Source: JAJFJD01 sp965228695 (GTDB taxonomy: Bacteria > Pseudomonadota > Alphaproteobacteria > UBA8366). From it: 64,000 bases of DNA. Position numbers and translations under genes: made by a program. The first letter of the stretch is position 1, and every line of letters starts with the position of its first letter. The stretch lies in NCBI GenBank assembly GCA_965228695.1, contig CBDDIB010000002.1, positions 1,488,001 through 1,552,000 on the forward strand, written 5' to 3'. The notes beneath the pieces are model-generated. The model worked only from the letters and a program-made list of their open reading frames with translations, made no database searches and was not told where the DNA came from. Shown piece after piece: positions 42,908 through 52,297 of this stretch.

Positions 42908-43927
42908 TCAGGACAACCGCTCGCAAAGGTGGCCGATGATCGAATCGATCGTTACGCCTTCGGCCCGCGCTGCGAAGTTGAGCGCCATGCGATGGCGCAG
43001 GACCGGCGAGGCGAGGGCGATGACGTCATCGACCGATGGCGACAGCCGGCCTTGCAGCAACACGCGGGCTCGGCAGGCCAGCATCAGCGCCTGACTGGCG
43101 CGCGGTCCCGGGCCCCAGGCAACATGCCGCGCCACCGGATCCAGATCCGTCGTGTCGGGCCGTCCGGCGCGCACCATGGTGAGGATCGCTTCGACCACCT
43201 TCTCGCCGACCGGAATGCGCCGGACCAGGTGTTGCGCCGCCATAATCTGTTCCGCCGACAGGATCGCCGGCGGTTCCGATTCGCCGAGTCCCGTCGTGGC
43301 GAGCATCATGCTCCGTTCCGCGTCCTCGTCCGGATATCCCACCTCGACCTGGATCAGAAACCGGTCGAGCTGCGCTTCTGGCAGGGGATAGGTGCCTTCC
43401 TGTTCCAGCGGGTTCTGGGTCGCCAGCACGTGAAATGGTTCGGGAAGGTCGTGGTACTCACCCGCGATGGAAACGCGCCGTTCCTGCATCGCCTGCAGCA
43501 GGGCGGATTGGGTTCGCGGGCTCGCCCGGTTGATTTCGTCGGCCATCAGGAGCTGGCAGAAGATCGGCCCTTTGATGAAGCGGAAGGACCGCTGCCCGCC
43601 GTCGCCCTCTTCGAGGACTTCCGAACCCAGGATATCCGCCGGCATCAGATCCGGTGTGAATTGAATACGGCGATCGTTCAGTCCCAATACCTGACCCAGG
43701 GTCTCAACCAGCCGGGTCTTGGCCAAGCCGGGCACGCCGATCAGCAAGGCATGGCCCCCGGCCAGCAAGGTGATCAGCGTTTCCTCGATCACGTGTTCCT
43801 GGCCGAAAATGACCTGGCCGATCGCTTTTCGCGTCTGAACCAGCGTTTCGCCGGTCGTTTCTATATCTCTGCTGAGCGTCTCGATCTCGGTCTTGGTATC
43901 CGCAGGGCTGGTAATTGCCGGGCTCAC
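42908..43927 (-). CDS. MoxR-family AAA+ ATPase
   Basis: This 339-residue ATPase has the MoxR Walker A variant LLIGVPGLAKTRLVETL, Walker B QLLMADEINRASPRTQSALLQAM and sensor 1 FHVLATQNPLEQEGTYPLPEAQLDRF. MoxR proteins act as chaperone-like remodelers for VWA/DUF58 partners, and these follow directly. It starts with GTG at 43927 after AGGAGATACGCC. It is the head of a four-gene operon divergent from DUF1285-Nudix-CCA. Confidence 0.93.
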   Translation of the reverse strand: MSPAITSPADTKTEIETLSRDIETTGETLVQTRKAIGQVIFGQEHVIEETLITLLAGGHALLIGVPGLAKTRLVETLGQVLGLNDRRIQFTPDLMPADILGSEVLEEGDGGQRSFRFIKGPIFCQLLMADEINRASPRTQSALLQAMQERRVSIAGEYHDLPEPFHVLATQNPLEQEGTYPLPEAQLDRFLIQVEVGYPDEDAERSMMLATTGLGESEPPAILSAEQIMAAQHLVRRIPVGEKVVEAILTMVRAGRPDTTDLDPVARHVAWGPGPRASQALMLACRARVLLQGRLSPSVDDVIALASPVLRHRMALNFAARAEGVTIDSIIGHLCERLS

Positions 43928-43977
43928 GGCGTATCTCCTGTAATCGAGTATGATGAATGTGATGATATGATCCGGGG

Positions 43978-44574
43978 ATGAGCAAGCAACCCCCTAATCC
44001 AGCATTTCTCGCTGATTTGATCGATAAACACCGAACCGGCGACGAACCCGCCGCCGCGCCGCAATGGGATTTTGATCCTAAAGACTGCGGCGACTTCCCG
44101 ATGCGCATCGGTCGAGACGGCACTTGGTACTATCATGGTACCCCGATCGGGCGAAAACCGATGTGTAAGCTCTTTTCCACCGTGCTACGGCGCGACGACG
44201 CGGGCAACTTTTATTTGGTGACGCCGGTCGAAGCCGGGCGAATCGAGGTTGAAGATGCGCCGTTTACCGCGGTTGAGGTGATATCCGAAGGCAAGGGCGA
44301 GGAGCGGGTGATCTCCTTCAGAACGAACCTGGATCACATGATTACCGCCGGACCGGACAACCCGATTCGCGTCACCGACGATTCGGAGAGCGGCGAGCCG
44401 TCGCCGTATGTATTGGTGCGCGACGATCTGGAGGCGCTCATCCTGCGGCCGCAATTCTATCAGCTGGTGGAAATGGCCGAGGAACGGGTCGAGGGCGATG
44501 CGACCGTATTCGGCGTTTGGAGCAGCGGCGTCTTCTTCCAACTCGGCGCCGTGCCGACGGACGGGGCCTCATGA
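43978..44574 (+). CDS. DUF1285 domain-containing protein
   Basis: This 198-residue protein contains FPMRIGRDGTWYYHGTPIGRKPMCKLFSTVLRRD and YYLVTPVE-like segments that define DUF1285 (here FYLVTPVEAGRIEVEDAPF). Function is unknown. In alphaproteobacteria it is regularly upstream of a Nudix hydrolase and the CCA-adding enzyme and divergent from moxR, as here. The stop overlaps the next start (ATGA). Confidence 0.9.
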   Translation: MSKQPPNPAFLADLIDKHRTGDEPAAAPQWDFDPKDCGDFPMRIGRDGTWYYHGTPIGRKPMCKLFSTVLRRDDAGNFYLVTPVEAGRIEVEDAPFTAVEVISEGKGEERVISFRTNLDHMITAGPDNPIRVTDDSESGEPSPYVLVRDDLEALILRPQFYQLVEMAEERVEGDATVFGVWSSGVFFQLGAVPTDGAS

Positions 44575-45197
44575 ACCGCGACTTAATCATCGAACGCCTG
44601 GATGGCGCCGTCGCCGGGCGCTGGGGCTCGGGTATGGCGCGGGAACAGCGGTCGGAACGCGGCGATCACGACCTGAACCCCGGCATGCCAAAACCAACGA
44701 CCCTACGGCCCGCTGCCGTTCTGGTGCCGATTGTGGAACGCCCCTCGGGGCTGACGGTCATCCTGACGCAGCGGACCGATCATCTGAACGATCATGCGGG
44801 CCAGATCAGTTTCCCCGGCGGCCGCACCGAGCCGGAAGACCCGACGCCGGAAGCGACGGCGCTGCGGGAGACGGAAGAGGAAATCGGTCTGCCGCGCGAC
44901 CGGATCGAAACCGTCGGCACACTCGACGTTTACGTGACGCGGACCGGGTATGAAGTCACGCCGGTCGTTGGGCTGGTCTCGCCGCCCTTCCCGATCAAGC
45001 CCGATCCCTTCGAAGTAGCGGATGTCTTCGAGGTGCCGTTGTCCTTCGTCGTCGACCCGACCAATCACCTGCGGGACAGCCGGACGCACAAGGGCATCCA
45101 GCGCCAGTTCTACGTCTTGCCTTACGAAGAACGCTACATCTGGGGTGCCACGGCCGGCATGCTGGTCAACCTATCCGACGTTTTGCGGCGGACATGA
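44571..45197 (+). CDS. Nudix hydrolase (CoA pyrophosphatase-like, NudL type)
   Basis: This 208-residue protein has the Nudix box GGRTEPEDPTPEATALRETEEEIGL, complete with the REXXEE core. The preceding LTQRTDHLNDHAGQISFPGG is the NUDL/CoA-pyrophosphatase signature (UPF0035). Members cleave CoA or other nucleotide diphosphates. Both start and stop overlap the neighbours by ATGA, so DUF1285, this gene and cca are translationally coupled. Confidence 0.92.
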   Translation: MNRDLIIERLDGAVAGRWGSGMAREQRSERGDHDLNPGMPKPTTLRPAAVLVPIVERPSGLTVILTQRTDHLNDHAGQISFPGGRTEPEDPTPEATALRETEEEIGLPRDRIETVGTLDVYVTRTGYEVTPVVGLVSPPFPIKPDPFEVADVFEVPLSFVVDPTNHLRDSRTHKGIQRQFYVLPYEERYIWGATAGMLVNLSDVLRRT

Positions 45198-46432
45198 CCG
45201 GCCGGCTCGCGCCTCAGCCCTGGATGGACGCGCCGGAAACCGCCGCCGTCCTCGACGCATTGGAAGGGGCCGGCGCGGAGGTCCGGTTCGTCGGCGGCTG
45301 CGTGCGGGATGCGCTGCTGGGCCGCGCCGTCAACGATGTCGATCTGGCGACCGATGCGTTGCCGGAGGCAGTCGTCGCGGCGCTCGAGGCGGCTGGGATC
45401 AAGGCCGTGCCGACCGGGCTGAAGCATGGAACCGTGACCGCCGTGTCGAACCATCGCCCGTTCGAGATCACGACGCTGCGGCATGACGTTGAAACCGACG
45501 GCCGACACGCGACCGTCGCCTTTACCGATGATTGGGAAGCCGACGCGGCGCGGCGCGATTTCACCATCAATGCGCTTTCGCTGTCACGGGACGGGACGTT
45601 GTATGACCCGTTCGGCGGCGAACGGGATTTGCGGGACGGTATCGTGCGTTTCGTGGGCGATCCCCAGCATCGCATCGAAGAGGATGTCCTGCGTTTGCTC
45701 CGGTTCTTCCGCTTTCACGCTTATTATGCTGCCGGCGATTTCGATGCGCCGAGCCTGGCGGCTTGCCGCGCCTTGGCGTCGCGGGTGCCGCGTCTGTCTG
45801 TCGAGCGGGTCTGGTCGGAGATGAAGCGGTTGCTGGCCGCGCCCGATCCGGCGCCGGTCATTCGGACCATGGACGAGATCGGCGCGCTTGTGTCCGTCCT
45901 GCCGGATCCGGTCGGCGTGGACCGGCTCGACCGTCTCGTCCAGGCGGAGAAAATTGCGGCCGGACGATGGCCGGAAGTCTCCGCCGATGCCATTCGGCGC
46001 ACGGGCGCGCTGCTGCCGCCGGATGGTAGGTCGGCTGCCGAGGCGGCCCGTCATCTCAAGGTTTCGACCGCCGATCGGAAGCGGCTCGTTGCTTTGGCCG
46101 ATGGGGTGAACGCGCCGCCGGATATGAGGTCGCTACAGGCGTTGCGCCGTCTCCGGCATCGGTTGCCGCGAGAGACGATGGTCGATCTGGCCTTGGTGCT
46201 GTGGGCCGAGTTTGGCGAAGAAAAGTCCGCCGCGGCTGCGATCGAGATCGCGTTGGGCTGGACACCGCCGGCGTTTCCCTTGTCGGGACAGGATGTCACG
46301 GCCCTGGGCGTCACATCGGGCCCCGAAATCGGGCGGCTGCTCGCCGCGGTCGAGGACTGGTGGATCGCGGAAGACTTCGCGCCCGACCGCGACGCCTGTC
46401 TCACACAGCTGGGAAATCTATTGAACACGTAA
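45194..46432 (+). CDS. cca: CCA tRNA nucleotidyltransferase / poly(A) polymerase family
   Basis: This 412-residue class-II nucleotidyltransferase has VRFVGGCVRDALLGRAVNDVDLATDALPE (G-G-x-V-R-D and D-x-D), FTDDWEADAARRDFTINAL and GDPQHRIEEDVLRLLRFFRFHA. It adds or repairs the 3'-CCA of tRNA. The C-terminal helical part is longer and less conserved. The last gene of the coupled trio, it may be followed by a weak hairpin. Confidence 0.9.
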   Translation: MTGRLAPQPWMDAPETAAVLDALEGAGAEVRFVGGCVRDALLGRAVNDVDLATDALPEAVVAALEAAGIKAVPTGLKHGTVTAVSNHRPFEITTLRHDVETDGRHATVAFTDDWEADAARRDFTINALSLSRDGTLYDPFGGERDLRDGIVRFVGDPQHRIEEDVLRLLRFFRFHAYYAAGDFDAPSLAACRALASRVPRLSVERVWSEMKRLLAAPDPAPVIRTMDEIGALVSVLPDPVGVDRLDRLVQAEKIAAGRWPEVSADAIRRTGALLPPDGRSAAEAARHLKVSTADRKRLVALADGVNAPPDMRSLQALRRLRHRLPRETMVDLALVLWAEFGEEKSAAAAIEIALGWTPPAFPLSGQDVTALGVTSGPEIGRLLAAVEDWWIAEDFAPDRDACLTQLGNLLNT

Positions 46433-46453
46433 GCGCTCGGGCAAGCCCGGGAT

Positions 46454-46473
46454 CCCGTTGCATACGGGTGTTT
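46454..46473 (+). terminator. Possible weak terminator after cca
   Basis: CCCGT-TGCAT-ACGGG is followed by TGTTT, 22 bases after the cca stop. The stem is only 5 bp and the T-run is short. Confidence 0.3.
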
Positions 46474-46564
46474 CCGATCTCACGGTTCTTTGAATTGAAT
46501 CGCCAATCCCATTTGGTAGCGTTCCATTCAGTTTGTTTTGCCCGACACCGTATTGGAGGGTTTC

Positions 46565-46993
46565 GTGGCGCGTGGATTTAGGGTGCAGGAGCGCATTCCG
46601 GCCACACCGGAGACGGTTTGGCGATATCTCACCGATGCCGACAAAGCCGGGGAATGGATGCCGGGCGTCGATGGTTTCACGCTATCCGGCGGCGGTACGC
46701 TCCAAACCGGATCCGTTCTCGTATTCCGCGCCCGGGGCAAGGATCGCGAAGCGTCTGTGACGGTCCTGGAGGAAGCCAGGCGGTTTGCGCTTACCTCGAC
46801 CCAAGGCGGCGTGACCGCCACCTATGAATATGTATTGGCGCCGATACCGGATGGAGCAGAGGTGACATTGAATGCACGCTGCAACGCGACGGGTATGTGG
46901 AAGCTGATCCATCCCGTGATCGTCATGGCGATGAAAAAGGCGGATTCGCCGCAACTCTCGAACCTCAAGGCGTTGATCGAACGATCCGAGTAA
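46565..46993 (+). CDS. SRPBCC family (CoxG-like) protein
   Basis: This 142-residue protein has the START-like pattern VQERIPATPETVWRYLTDADKAGEWMPGVDGFTL, then EASVTVLEEARRFALT and a hydrophobic C-terminal helix. GTG at 46565, 4-5 bases after GGAGGG, is preferred to a TTG at 46538. SRPBCC proteins bind lipophilic ligands; related CoxG proteins assist CO dehydrogenase, but no such genes are near. It is probably monocistronic. Confidence 0.8.
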   Translation: MARGFRVQERIPATPETVWRYLTDADKAGEWMPGVDGFTLSGGGTLQTGSVLVFRARGKDREASVTVLEEARRFALTSTQGGVTATYEYVLAPIPDGAEVTLNARCNATGMWKLIHPVIVMAMKKADSPQLSNLKALIERSE

Positions 46994-47067
46994 TTGAGCG
47001 TCGCCAATCCGCATCCGGTCCCGGCCGGCGGATTGGACCGATGGTGTGAATTTCGGACCCTTTCCCT

Positions 47068-47520
47068 ATGCATTTTCGAAACGCGCGGTCCGATGAACTC
47101 TCGAAACTCAGCGGCCTTTGCCTCAGGTCCAAGGCGGTCTGGGGCTACGATCGGGCGTTTATCGATGCGTGCCGTGCGGAACTCACGTTAGATGCCGACG
47201 ATCTGGCTAGAACCGATATCTTGGTAGCCGAGATCGACGGCGCTGTTGCGGGTCTCTATCAACTCGATGTCGATGGTGATGCCGCGGAACTGTTGAAGCT
47301 GTATGTCGAGCCGGCTCACATAAACCGCGGGATCGGCAAATCGCTCTTCGCTGCTGCCGCGCAGAGGGCGAGGAAGCGTGGGGCGATCCGCATGCGTATC
47401 GAAGCGGACCCCCATGCCGCCGCTTTCTATCGGCGGTTGGGTGCGGTGCGTTCCGGTTCGGCGGAATCCGGCTCCATACCGGGACGTTTCCTGCCGTGTT
47501 TCGAATGTCCGCTCGTCTAG
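47068..47520 (+). CDS. GNAT-family N-acetyltransferase
   Basis: This 150-residue protein has the GNAT motif A segment LLKLYVEPAHINRGIGKSLFAAAAQRARKRG (Q/R-x-x-G-x-G/A replaced by NRGIGK) and the C-terminal ADPHAAAFYRRLGAV, where Tyr is usual for the general acid. The substrate is unknown. It converges on the FAD oxidoreductase gene with a 39-base gap. Confidence 0.88.
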   Translation: MHFRNARSDELSKLSGLCLRSKAVWGYDRAFIDACRAELTLDADDLARTDILVAEIDGAVAGLYQLDVDGDAAELLKLYVEPAHINRGIGKSLFAAAAQRARKRGAIRMRIEADPHAAAFYRRLGAVRSGSAESGSIPGRFLPCFECPLV

Positions 47521-47559
47521 CGAATTTGTAAGTCGGAGAATTTGCGCAGAGTCGACGGT

Positions 47560-49092
47560 CTATTCCGCGTCTCTCGCCGGTTGGTGCAGGCGGTCCCGCC
47601 GGGTCTTTACGGCTTCGACCTGCCGTTTAATTTCGGTGGCGTTCCAGCCGAGATGGGCCGAAACGGCCTCCGCCGCCTTCTGGATATGTCCATCGGTCAG
47701 CCTATGGCGGTAGCCGAGTCCCGTCCGGGCGAACAGGATGTCACTCAGGGACGAGGCATGTTCGGTCTCCGCGACATACCCGAGATGCGAGAGCCGGACG
47801 CTGTCGTCACCGTCAACGACCGGCAAGGCGTTTGCGTCGCCGGGCAGTAGACGTGGTGTGTAATCTGGAGTCTGCACCGCGCCGGAGGGGGCGACGAGCC
47901 GTCGGACCGCCGCGGTCATCTCCCGTCCCGCCGAACGGTGGCTCATCACCGGGCCGGCGGTCATGGCGAGCACGTTCGGCATCCCCTGGTCCGCAAGGTC
48001 ATGAATCTCCCGCGACCGATTGCCCTTGGGGATGTCGGGATCGTAGGTCAGCGGGCGTACGCCCGCCCAGCTGTAGACGACATCGGATGCGTCGAGCGCC
48101 AGCCCCGGCAACACAGTCCGCGTTTCCGCGATCAAAAAATCGACTTCCGCCGTGTTGACGCGGATATCCTCGATATCGCCTTCGTAGATCGTTTCCGTCG
48201 GACCGATGTGATGGTAGCCACCCTGGCTCGGCAGGCAGTAGTGCGGCTCGCCGATGCTGTTCACCGCCGCGATGCCGTAATCGTGGTATTCGGGCGGCAA
48301 TTGGACCGCGATATGCGAACCCTTGGTGCCGAGGATGTAGCGTTTCCGATCCGCTTCGCCTTGGACCGGCCGATTCACCGCGTCGATCCAGATTCCGGCC
48401 ATGTTGAGGACGACGGGCGCGGTGACGACCACATCGTCCTCGTCGCTCGTCAGGCCGATACGCCAGTCGCCATTTCCGTCCCGCTCGATCAGTCGCGCGG
48501 TGGTGTAATTGCGAACCACGGCCCCCATCCGTTCGGCGTCTAGGACGGCATCGATGCAGAACCGTTCCGGCCAATCGAGCATGTATTCCCGGAATGTCGC
48601 AACGGACCGCAGTTCCCCGGGATCCGCCAGTGCGTTGACCAGCGGCAGCCGGCAGGCCTCGTCCGGCGGCAGGCGGCGGTAATCCAGCGGCACCGATTTC
48701 GGCCCCAACCCACCGAGGATTTTGAATCCGGTATCGAGATGCCAGGGCTTGTAGGGACCGCTCTTGTAGATCGGAAAGCACAGGGTATACGGCATCAGGC
48801 GGTCGCTGGAATCGGTCACCAGCTCCGCACGTGTCTGCATCGATGCTTTGGCCATGGTGAGCGCGGTGCGGAAGCGGCGCGGGCTCAACAGGAAATCCCG
48901 TACCGGGTTCGGCGTTTCGAAATACCGCAATCCGCAGTGCAGCATCCGCGTCGACCGGCTGCTCGACCCGGATGCGAAATCGCCCTTATCGACCAACAGG
49001 ACGGCGTAACCGGTGGCCGCCAAATGCTGCGCGCTGCTGGCGCCGTTTATGCCGCCGCCGATGACGACGACATCGAACCGCTGGCCGTCCAT
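47560..49092 (-). CDS. FAD-dependent oxidoreductase, glycerol-3-phosphate dehydrogenase (GlpD)-like
   Basis: This 510-residue protein begins FDVVVIGGGINGASSAQHLAATGY (FAD Rossmann), then LVDKGDFASGSSSRSTRMLHCGLRYFE, the GlpD signature, and VVLNMAGIWIDAV. The C-terminal part (LGYRHRLTDGHIQKAAEAVSAHLGW) is shorter than in E. coli GlpD. It could oxidise glycerol-3-phosphate or another polyol phosphate or hydroxy acid. It lies 13 bases downstream of a Gfo/Idh/MocA gene on the same strand, so a role in sugar or polyol catabolism is likely. Confidence 0.82.
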   Translation of the reverse strand: MDGQRFDVVVIGGGINGASSAQHLAATGYAVLLVDKGDFASGSSSRSTRMLHCGLRYFETPNPVRDFLLSPRRFRTALTMAKASMQTRAELVTDSSDRLMPYTLCFPIYKSGPYKPWHLDTGFKILGGLGPKSVPLDYRRLPPDEACRLPLVNALADPGELRSVATFREYMLDWPERFCIDAVLDAERMGAVVRNYTTARLIERDGNGDWRIGLTSDEDDVVVTAPVVLNMAGIWIDAVNRPVQGEADRKRYILGTKGSHIAVQLPPEYHDYGIAAVNSIGEPHYCLPSQGGYHHIGPTETIYEGDIEDIRVNTAEVDFLIAETRTVLPGLALDASDVVYSWAGVRPLTYDPDIPKGNRSREIHDLADQGMPNVLAMTAGPVMSHRSAGREMTAAVRRLVAPSGAVQTPDYTPRLLPGDANALPVVDGDDSVRLSHLGYVAETEHASSLSDILFARTGLGYRHRLTDGHIQKAAEAVSAHLGWNATEIKRQVEAVKTRRDRLHQPARDAE

Positions 49093-49105
49093 CGTCCCGC
49101 CGGGC

Positions 49106-50170
49106 CTAATCCGACATCAACGGCAGGTCGACCGACACCCCGTGACGGTGGGAAATGGTCACCGCCTCGGTCCATTCCATGTACTTCACGCCGGTGACGA
49201 AATCCGTATGCGTGACGGGCTCGCGGCCCCGGATCGCGTTGATGAACTCCTCCTCGACGCGCCAACTGCCGCGCTTTGCGGGGTCGACGGCGACTTCTTC
49301 CATGCCGGTTTGGCCGCGCTTGCCGGCGTGCAGCGACATGGCACCGGACTTGTCCTCATGCAGGAACAAGGTGCCTTCGGTGCCGTGGATATAGATCTCG
49401 GCGTTCGACGGCGCATGGCCCAGTACGGTGGAGACGGTGAAGCGCATCTGGCCGCCTTGTTCCATCCGTCCGACCACATCGATGTGATCGGGAATGGTCA
49501 TCGGGACGCGCCGTCCGTCCGCGTCGACGCGATGCGGCACGACGCTCTGCCCGATGGCGCAGACGGAGGCGGCGGGGCCGACCCAGCGCATCATCGATTC
49601 GTACCAGATCCCCATGCTCATGATGTTGTTGCCGGAAAAATCCCGGTCGTGACGCCAATGCGGGGCGGACGCCATATCCGGATAGCCGCTGTTGGCCGCG
49701 ACTCGCAGGTCGATTGTAATCAGATCGCCGATGGCGCCGCTGCCGATCATCTCGACGATGGTCGCGTCGAAGCCGAGCGTGCGCGGCGCCGGAACGATCT
49801 GCGCGATCTGCGTCGGGTGGAGGCGGGACACGTCCAGCATCTCCCGCGCCTCGCGCAGGTTGAGCGCCATACGCGCCTCGCACAGAACGTGTTTGCCGGA
49901 TTCCAGCGCGGCGATCGTCAATGGGGCGTGCATATAAGGCCAAGTCCCGATGCACACGGCGTCGATCGCGTCATCGTCGACGATCTCGGTCCAGTCGGCG
50001 GCGGCTTTCGCAACGCCGAACTCATCGGCGGCCCGCTTGGACGATTCGAGCGTGCGGTTGGCGATGGACACGATTTCCACGCCGGGCTGTTCCAGAAGGC
50101 CGGGAATATGTTTGCCGCGGGTGTTGGCGCCGGCGCCGATGACGCCGACACGGATGACGGGGTCTGCCAT
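49106..50170 (-). CDS. Gfo/Idh/MocA family oxidoreductase
   Basis: This 354-residue protein has an N-terminal NAD(P) Rossmann start RVGVIGAGANTRGKHIPGL, DAVCIGTWPYMHAPLTIAALESGKHVLCEARMALN (the usual E-K-P motif is replaced by E-A-R), and a C-terminal alpha/beta domain with GTEGTLFLHED. The missing Lys of E-K-P, normally catalytic or substrate-binding, makes the reaction uncertain. It is the middle gene of a probable operon with the 2-hydroxyacid dehydrogenase and GlpD-like protein. Confidence 0.87.
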   Translation of the reverse strand: MADPVIRVGVIGAGANTRGKHIPGLLEQPGVEIVSIANRTLESSKRAADEFGVAKAAADWTEIVDDDAIDAVCIGTWPYMHAPLTIAALESGKHVLCEARMALNLREAREMLDVSRLHPTQIAQIVPAPRTLGFDATIVEMIGSGAIGDLITIDLRVAANSGYPDMASAPHWRHDRDFSGNNIMSMGIWYESMMRWVGPAASVCAIGQSVVPHRVDADGRRVPMTIPDHIDVVGRMEQGGQMRFTVSTVLGHAPSNAEIYIHGTEGTLFLHEDKSGAMSLHAGKRGQTGMEEVAVDPAKRGSWRVEEEFINAIRGREPVTHTDFVTGVKYMEWTEAVTISHRHGVSVDLPLMSD

Positions 50171-50246
50171 GGATGTTTCTCCCTAATGTTTCGGCGACGG
50201 GTCGCCGTCTGTTTCGATTCTTCGCGATGAACGGCACGCGTTAGGA

Positions 50247-51197
50247 CTAAACGTTGCCTTGCGGCGGGACGGGCGTCAGGACCGGTTTGCCGTCGAAATG
50301 GGCGCGCAGATTGTCATAGACAAGATCGCCCATGGCGCGGCGGGTTTCGTTCGTGGAACTCGCGATATGCGGCGTCAGCACCACATTCTCCATCTCGATC
50401 AGCGCCGCCGGGACGTCGGGCTCGCCGTCGAACACGTCGAGCCCCGCACCGGCGATTCGGCCGTTCTGCAGTGCCGCGACGAGGGCCGGTTGATCGACGA
50501 TCGGGCCGCGCGCCGTGTTGATCAGATATCCCCCCGGCCCCAGCGCTTCCAGCACCGCGGCGTCGACCAATCCGCGCGTGGCCTCGCCGCCCTCGCAGGC
50601 GACCAGCAGGATATCGCTGGCGTCGGCCAGGTCGAGAAGGGTCGGATAGGAGCGGTAGGGCAGGTCGCCCATCGGCTTGATGTCGTGATAGGCGATGTTG
50701 ATCCCGAAGACTTCGGCGCGGCGCGCCACCGCGCGGCCGATACGGCCCAGACCCAGGATGCCGAGCCGCCGGCCGCGAACCGTCGTCGCAAGGTCCATGC
50801 GGCCCTGCAGCCATTTGCCGGCGCGCAGGAAACGTTCGGATTCGCCGATCCGGCGCGACGTCATCAGAATGAGGGTCATTGCGAGGTCCGCGACGTCGCC
50901 GGTCAGCACTTCGGGCGTATGGGTCACGATCACGCCGCGTTTCTGCGCGGCGACCACGTCCGTCGCGTCGAACCCGACGCTGAAGGAGGCGATGATCTCG
51001 AGATTCTCGAGCCGATTGATCAGGTTGGCGTTCGGTCCCTTCATGCCGCCGGCCAGGATGCCGCGAATCTGCGAACCGACCTCGTCAAGCAGCTTGTCCG
51101 GCTCGGCAGGATCGACGAAGTCGTGGATGGTGTATTCCTTCGCCAGCCGTTCGGTCAGAAACGGCGGCAGGACGGAGACCTGCAACAGATCAACCAT
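50247..51197 (-). CDS. D-2-hydroxyacid dehydrogenase
   Basis: This 316-residue D-isomer-specific dehydrogenase has the NAD motif RRLGILGLGRIGRAVARRA, INTARGPIVD (substrate Arg), LDVFDGEPDVP (Glu) and VVLTPHIASST (general acid His). It reduces 2-keto acids or oxidises D-2-hydroxy acids such as glyoxylate or hydroxypyruvate derivatives. It is first in the minus-strand group, with 76 bases to the Gfo/Idh/MocA gene, and divergent from the esterase gene. Confidence 0.92.
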   Translation of the reverse strand: MVDLLQVSVLPPFLTERLAKEYTIHDFVDPAEPDKLLDEVGSQIRGILAGGMKGPNANLINRLENLEIIASFSVGFDATDVVAAQKRGVIVTHTPEVLTGDVADLAMTLILMTSRRIGESERFLRAGKWLQGRMDLATTVRGRRLGILGLGRIGRAVARRAEVFGINIAYHDIKPMGDLPYRSYPTLLDLADASDILLVACEGGEATRGLVDAAVLEALGPGGYLINTARGPIVDQPALVAALQNGRIAGAGLDVFDGEPDVPAALIEMENVVLTPHIASSTNETRRAMGDLVYDNLRAHFDGKPVLTPVPPQGNV

Positions 51198-51422
51198 GGA
51201 TGTTTGCCTTGTCGTTATTCACACTTCGCGTTCTTCAATCTTGGCGCCGCCGCCTTCGGCGCGTGCCACTGTGGCGCACGGTCGGCGGATCGACAAGTCG
51301 TGCGGCCGCTTTGACATTATGATGCGTCCCGCCGTTGCGCTACACTGTCGATAAAAGAAGCGTGGCGGGGTTCCTACCGAGTCATCGCGCCGATATATCA
51401 ACAAACAGATGGGATGTATCCA

Positions 51423-52280
51423 ATGGCCACTGAAACGCTGACCCATACCACCGAAGACATCGAATACCTCCGTCACGGCGATCGGCCGATGATGATGCGG
51501 CTGTTCCGTCCGGCGGGCACGGGGCCGTTCCCGATCGTGGTCGATCTGCATGGCGGCGCCTGGTGCAAGGGCGACCTGTCGGAATGTGCGATGCGCGACG
51601 CGGCGCTGGCCGACGCGGGCATTGCGGCGGCGTCGCTGGATTTCCGCCATGCCGGTGACGGTTACCCCAGTTCGCTGATCGATATCAACTACGCGATCCG
51701 ATATCTTAAGGCCAATGCGGCGTCCTTGGGGCTCGATCCCGAGCGGATCGGCGTCACCGGGCAGTCGAGCGGCGGGCATTTGGCCATGCTCGCGGCGATG
51801 CGCCCCCTCGATCCGCGATACGCGTCCATCGCGCTGGACGCGGGCGCACCCGCGGTCGACGCCAGCGTGCGCGCCGTCGGCATGAATTGGCCGGTAATCA
51901 ATCCGCTGTCGCGCTATCGCCGGGCGGTTCAACTGACGAACAGCGACGACACGCCGGACTGGGTCGGCGATATCCCGGCGCGCCACGATCTGTATTGGAA
52001 AACCGAAGAGAACATGGCGGAGGGCAATCCGATGCTGGCGCTCGAAGCCGGCGAAGCGGTCGAGACGCCGCCGGCGATCTGGGTCCAAAGCCAGCCCGAT
52101 CCGGTGCATGATTATCGTGATCCGGAATCTCCGGTGGACATGAACGAACCGGAACGCTTCGCCGCGAACTACCAGAAGGCCGGCGGGCAGATCGAGATTG
52201 TCCATATCGATAAGTCGGGGCGCGACACGCACGAAGCCTCGGATCCGATCGTGGCCTTTTTCCGCAAACACCTGATGTAA
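51423..52280 (+). CDS. Alpha/beta hydrolase (BD-FAE-like esterase)
   Basis: This 285-residue hydrolase has the oxyanion motif VVDLHGGAWCKGDL, the nucleophile elbow TGQSSGGHLAMLAA (Ser) and a C-terminal His in DTHEASDPIVAF. This resembles bacterial BD-FAE/HSL carboxylesterases. The start at 51423 is chosen after GGGATG; an ATG at 51414 is also possible. It diverges from the dehydrogenase across 225 bases and converges on a cupin gene. Confidence 0.85.
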   Translation: MATETLTHTTEDIEYLRHGDRPMMMRLFRPAGTGPFPIVVDLHGGAWCKGDLSECAMRDAALADAGIAAASLDFRHAGDGYPSSLIDINYAIRYLKANAASLGLDPERIGVTGQSSGGHLAMLAAMRPLDPRYASIALDAGAPAVDASVRAVGMNWPVINPLSRYRRAVQLTNSDDTPDWVGDIPARHDLYWKTEENMAEGNPMLALEAGEAVETPPAIWVQSQPDPVHDYRDPESPVDMNEPERFAANYQKAGGQIEIVHIDKSGRDTHEASDPIVAFFRKHLM

Positions 52281-52297
52281 GGGAGGCGGCGCGGGCG

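Noticed and set aside
46436..46452. CGGGC-AA-GCCCG hairpin right after cca as a terminator
   Set aside because: A 2-base loop is too small and there is no T-run; only the nearby CCCGT hairpin is noted, at low confidence.
47560..49092. Calling the FAD oxidoreductase a true glycerol-3-phosphate dehydrogenase GlpD
   Set aside because: It shares the GlpD signature, but the C-terminal domain is shorter and the neighbours are not glycerol genes, so only GlpD-like is stated.
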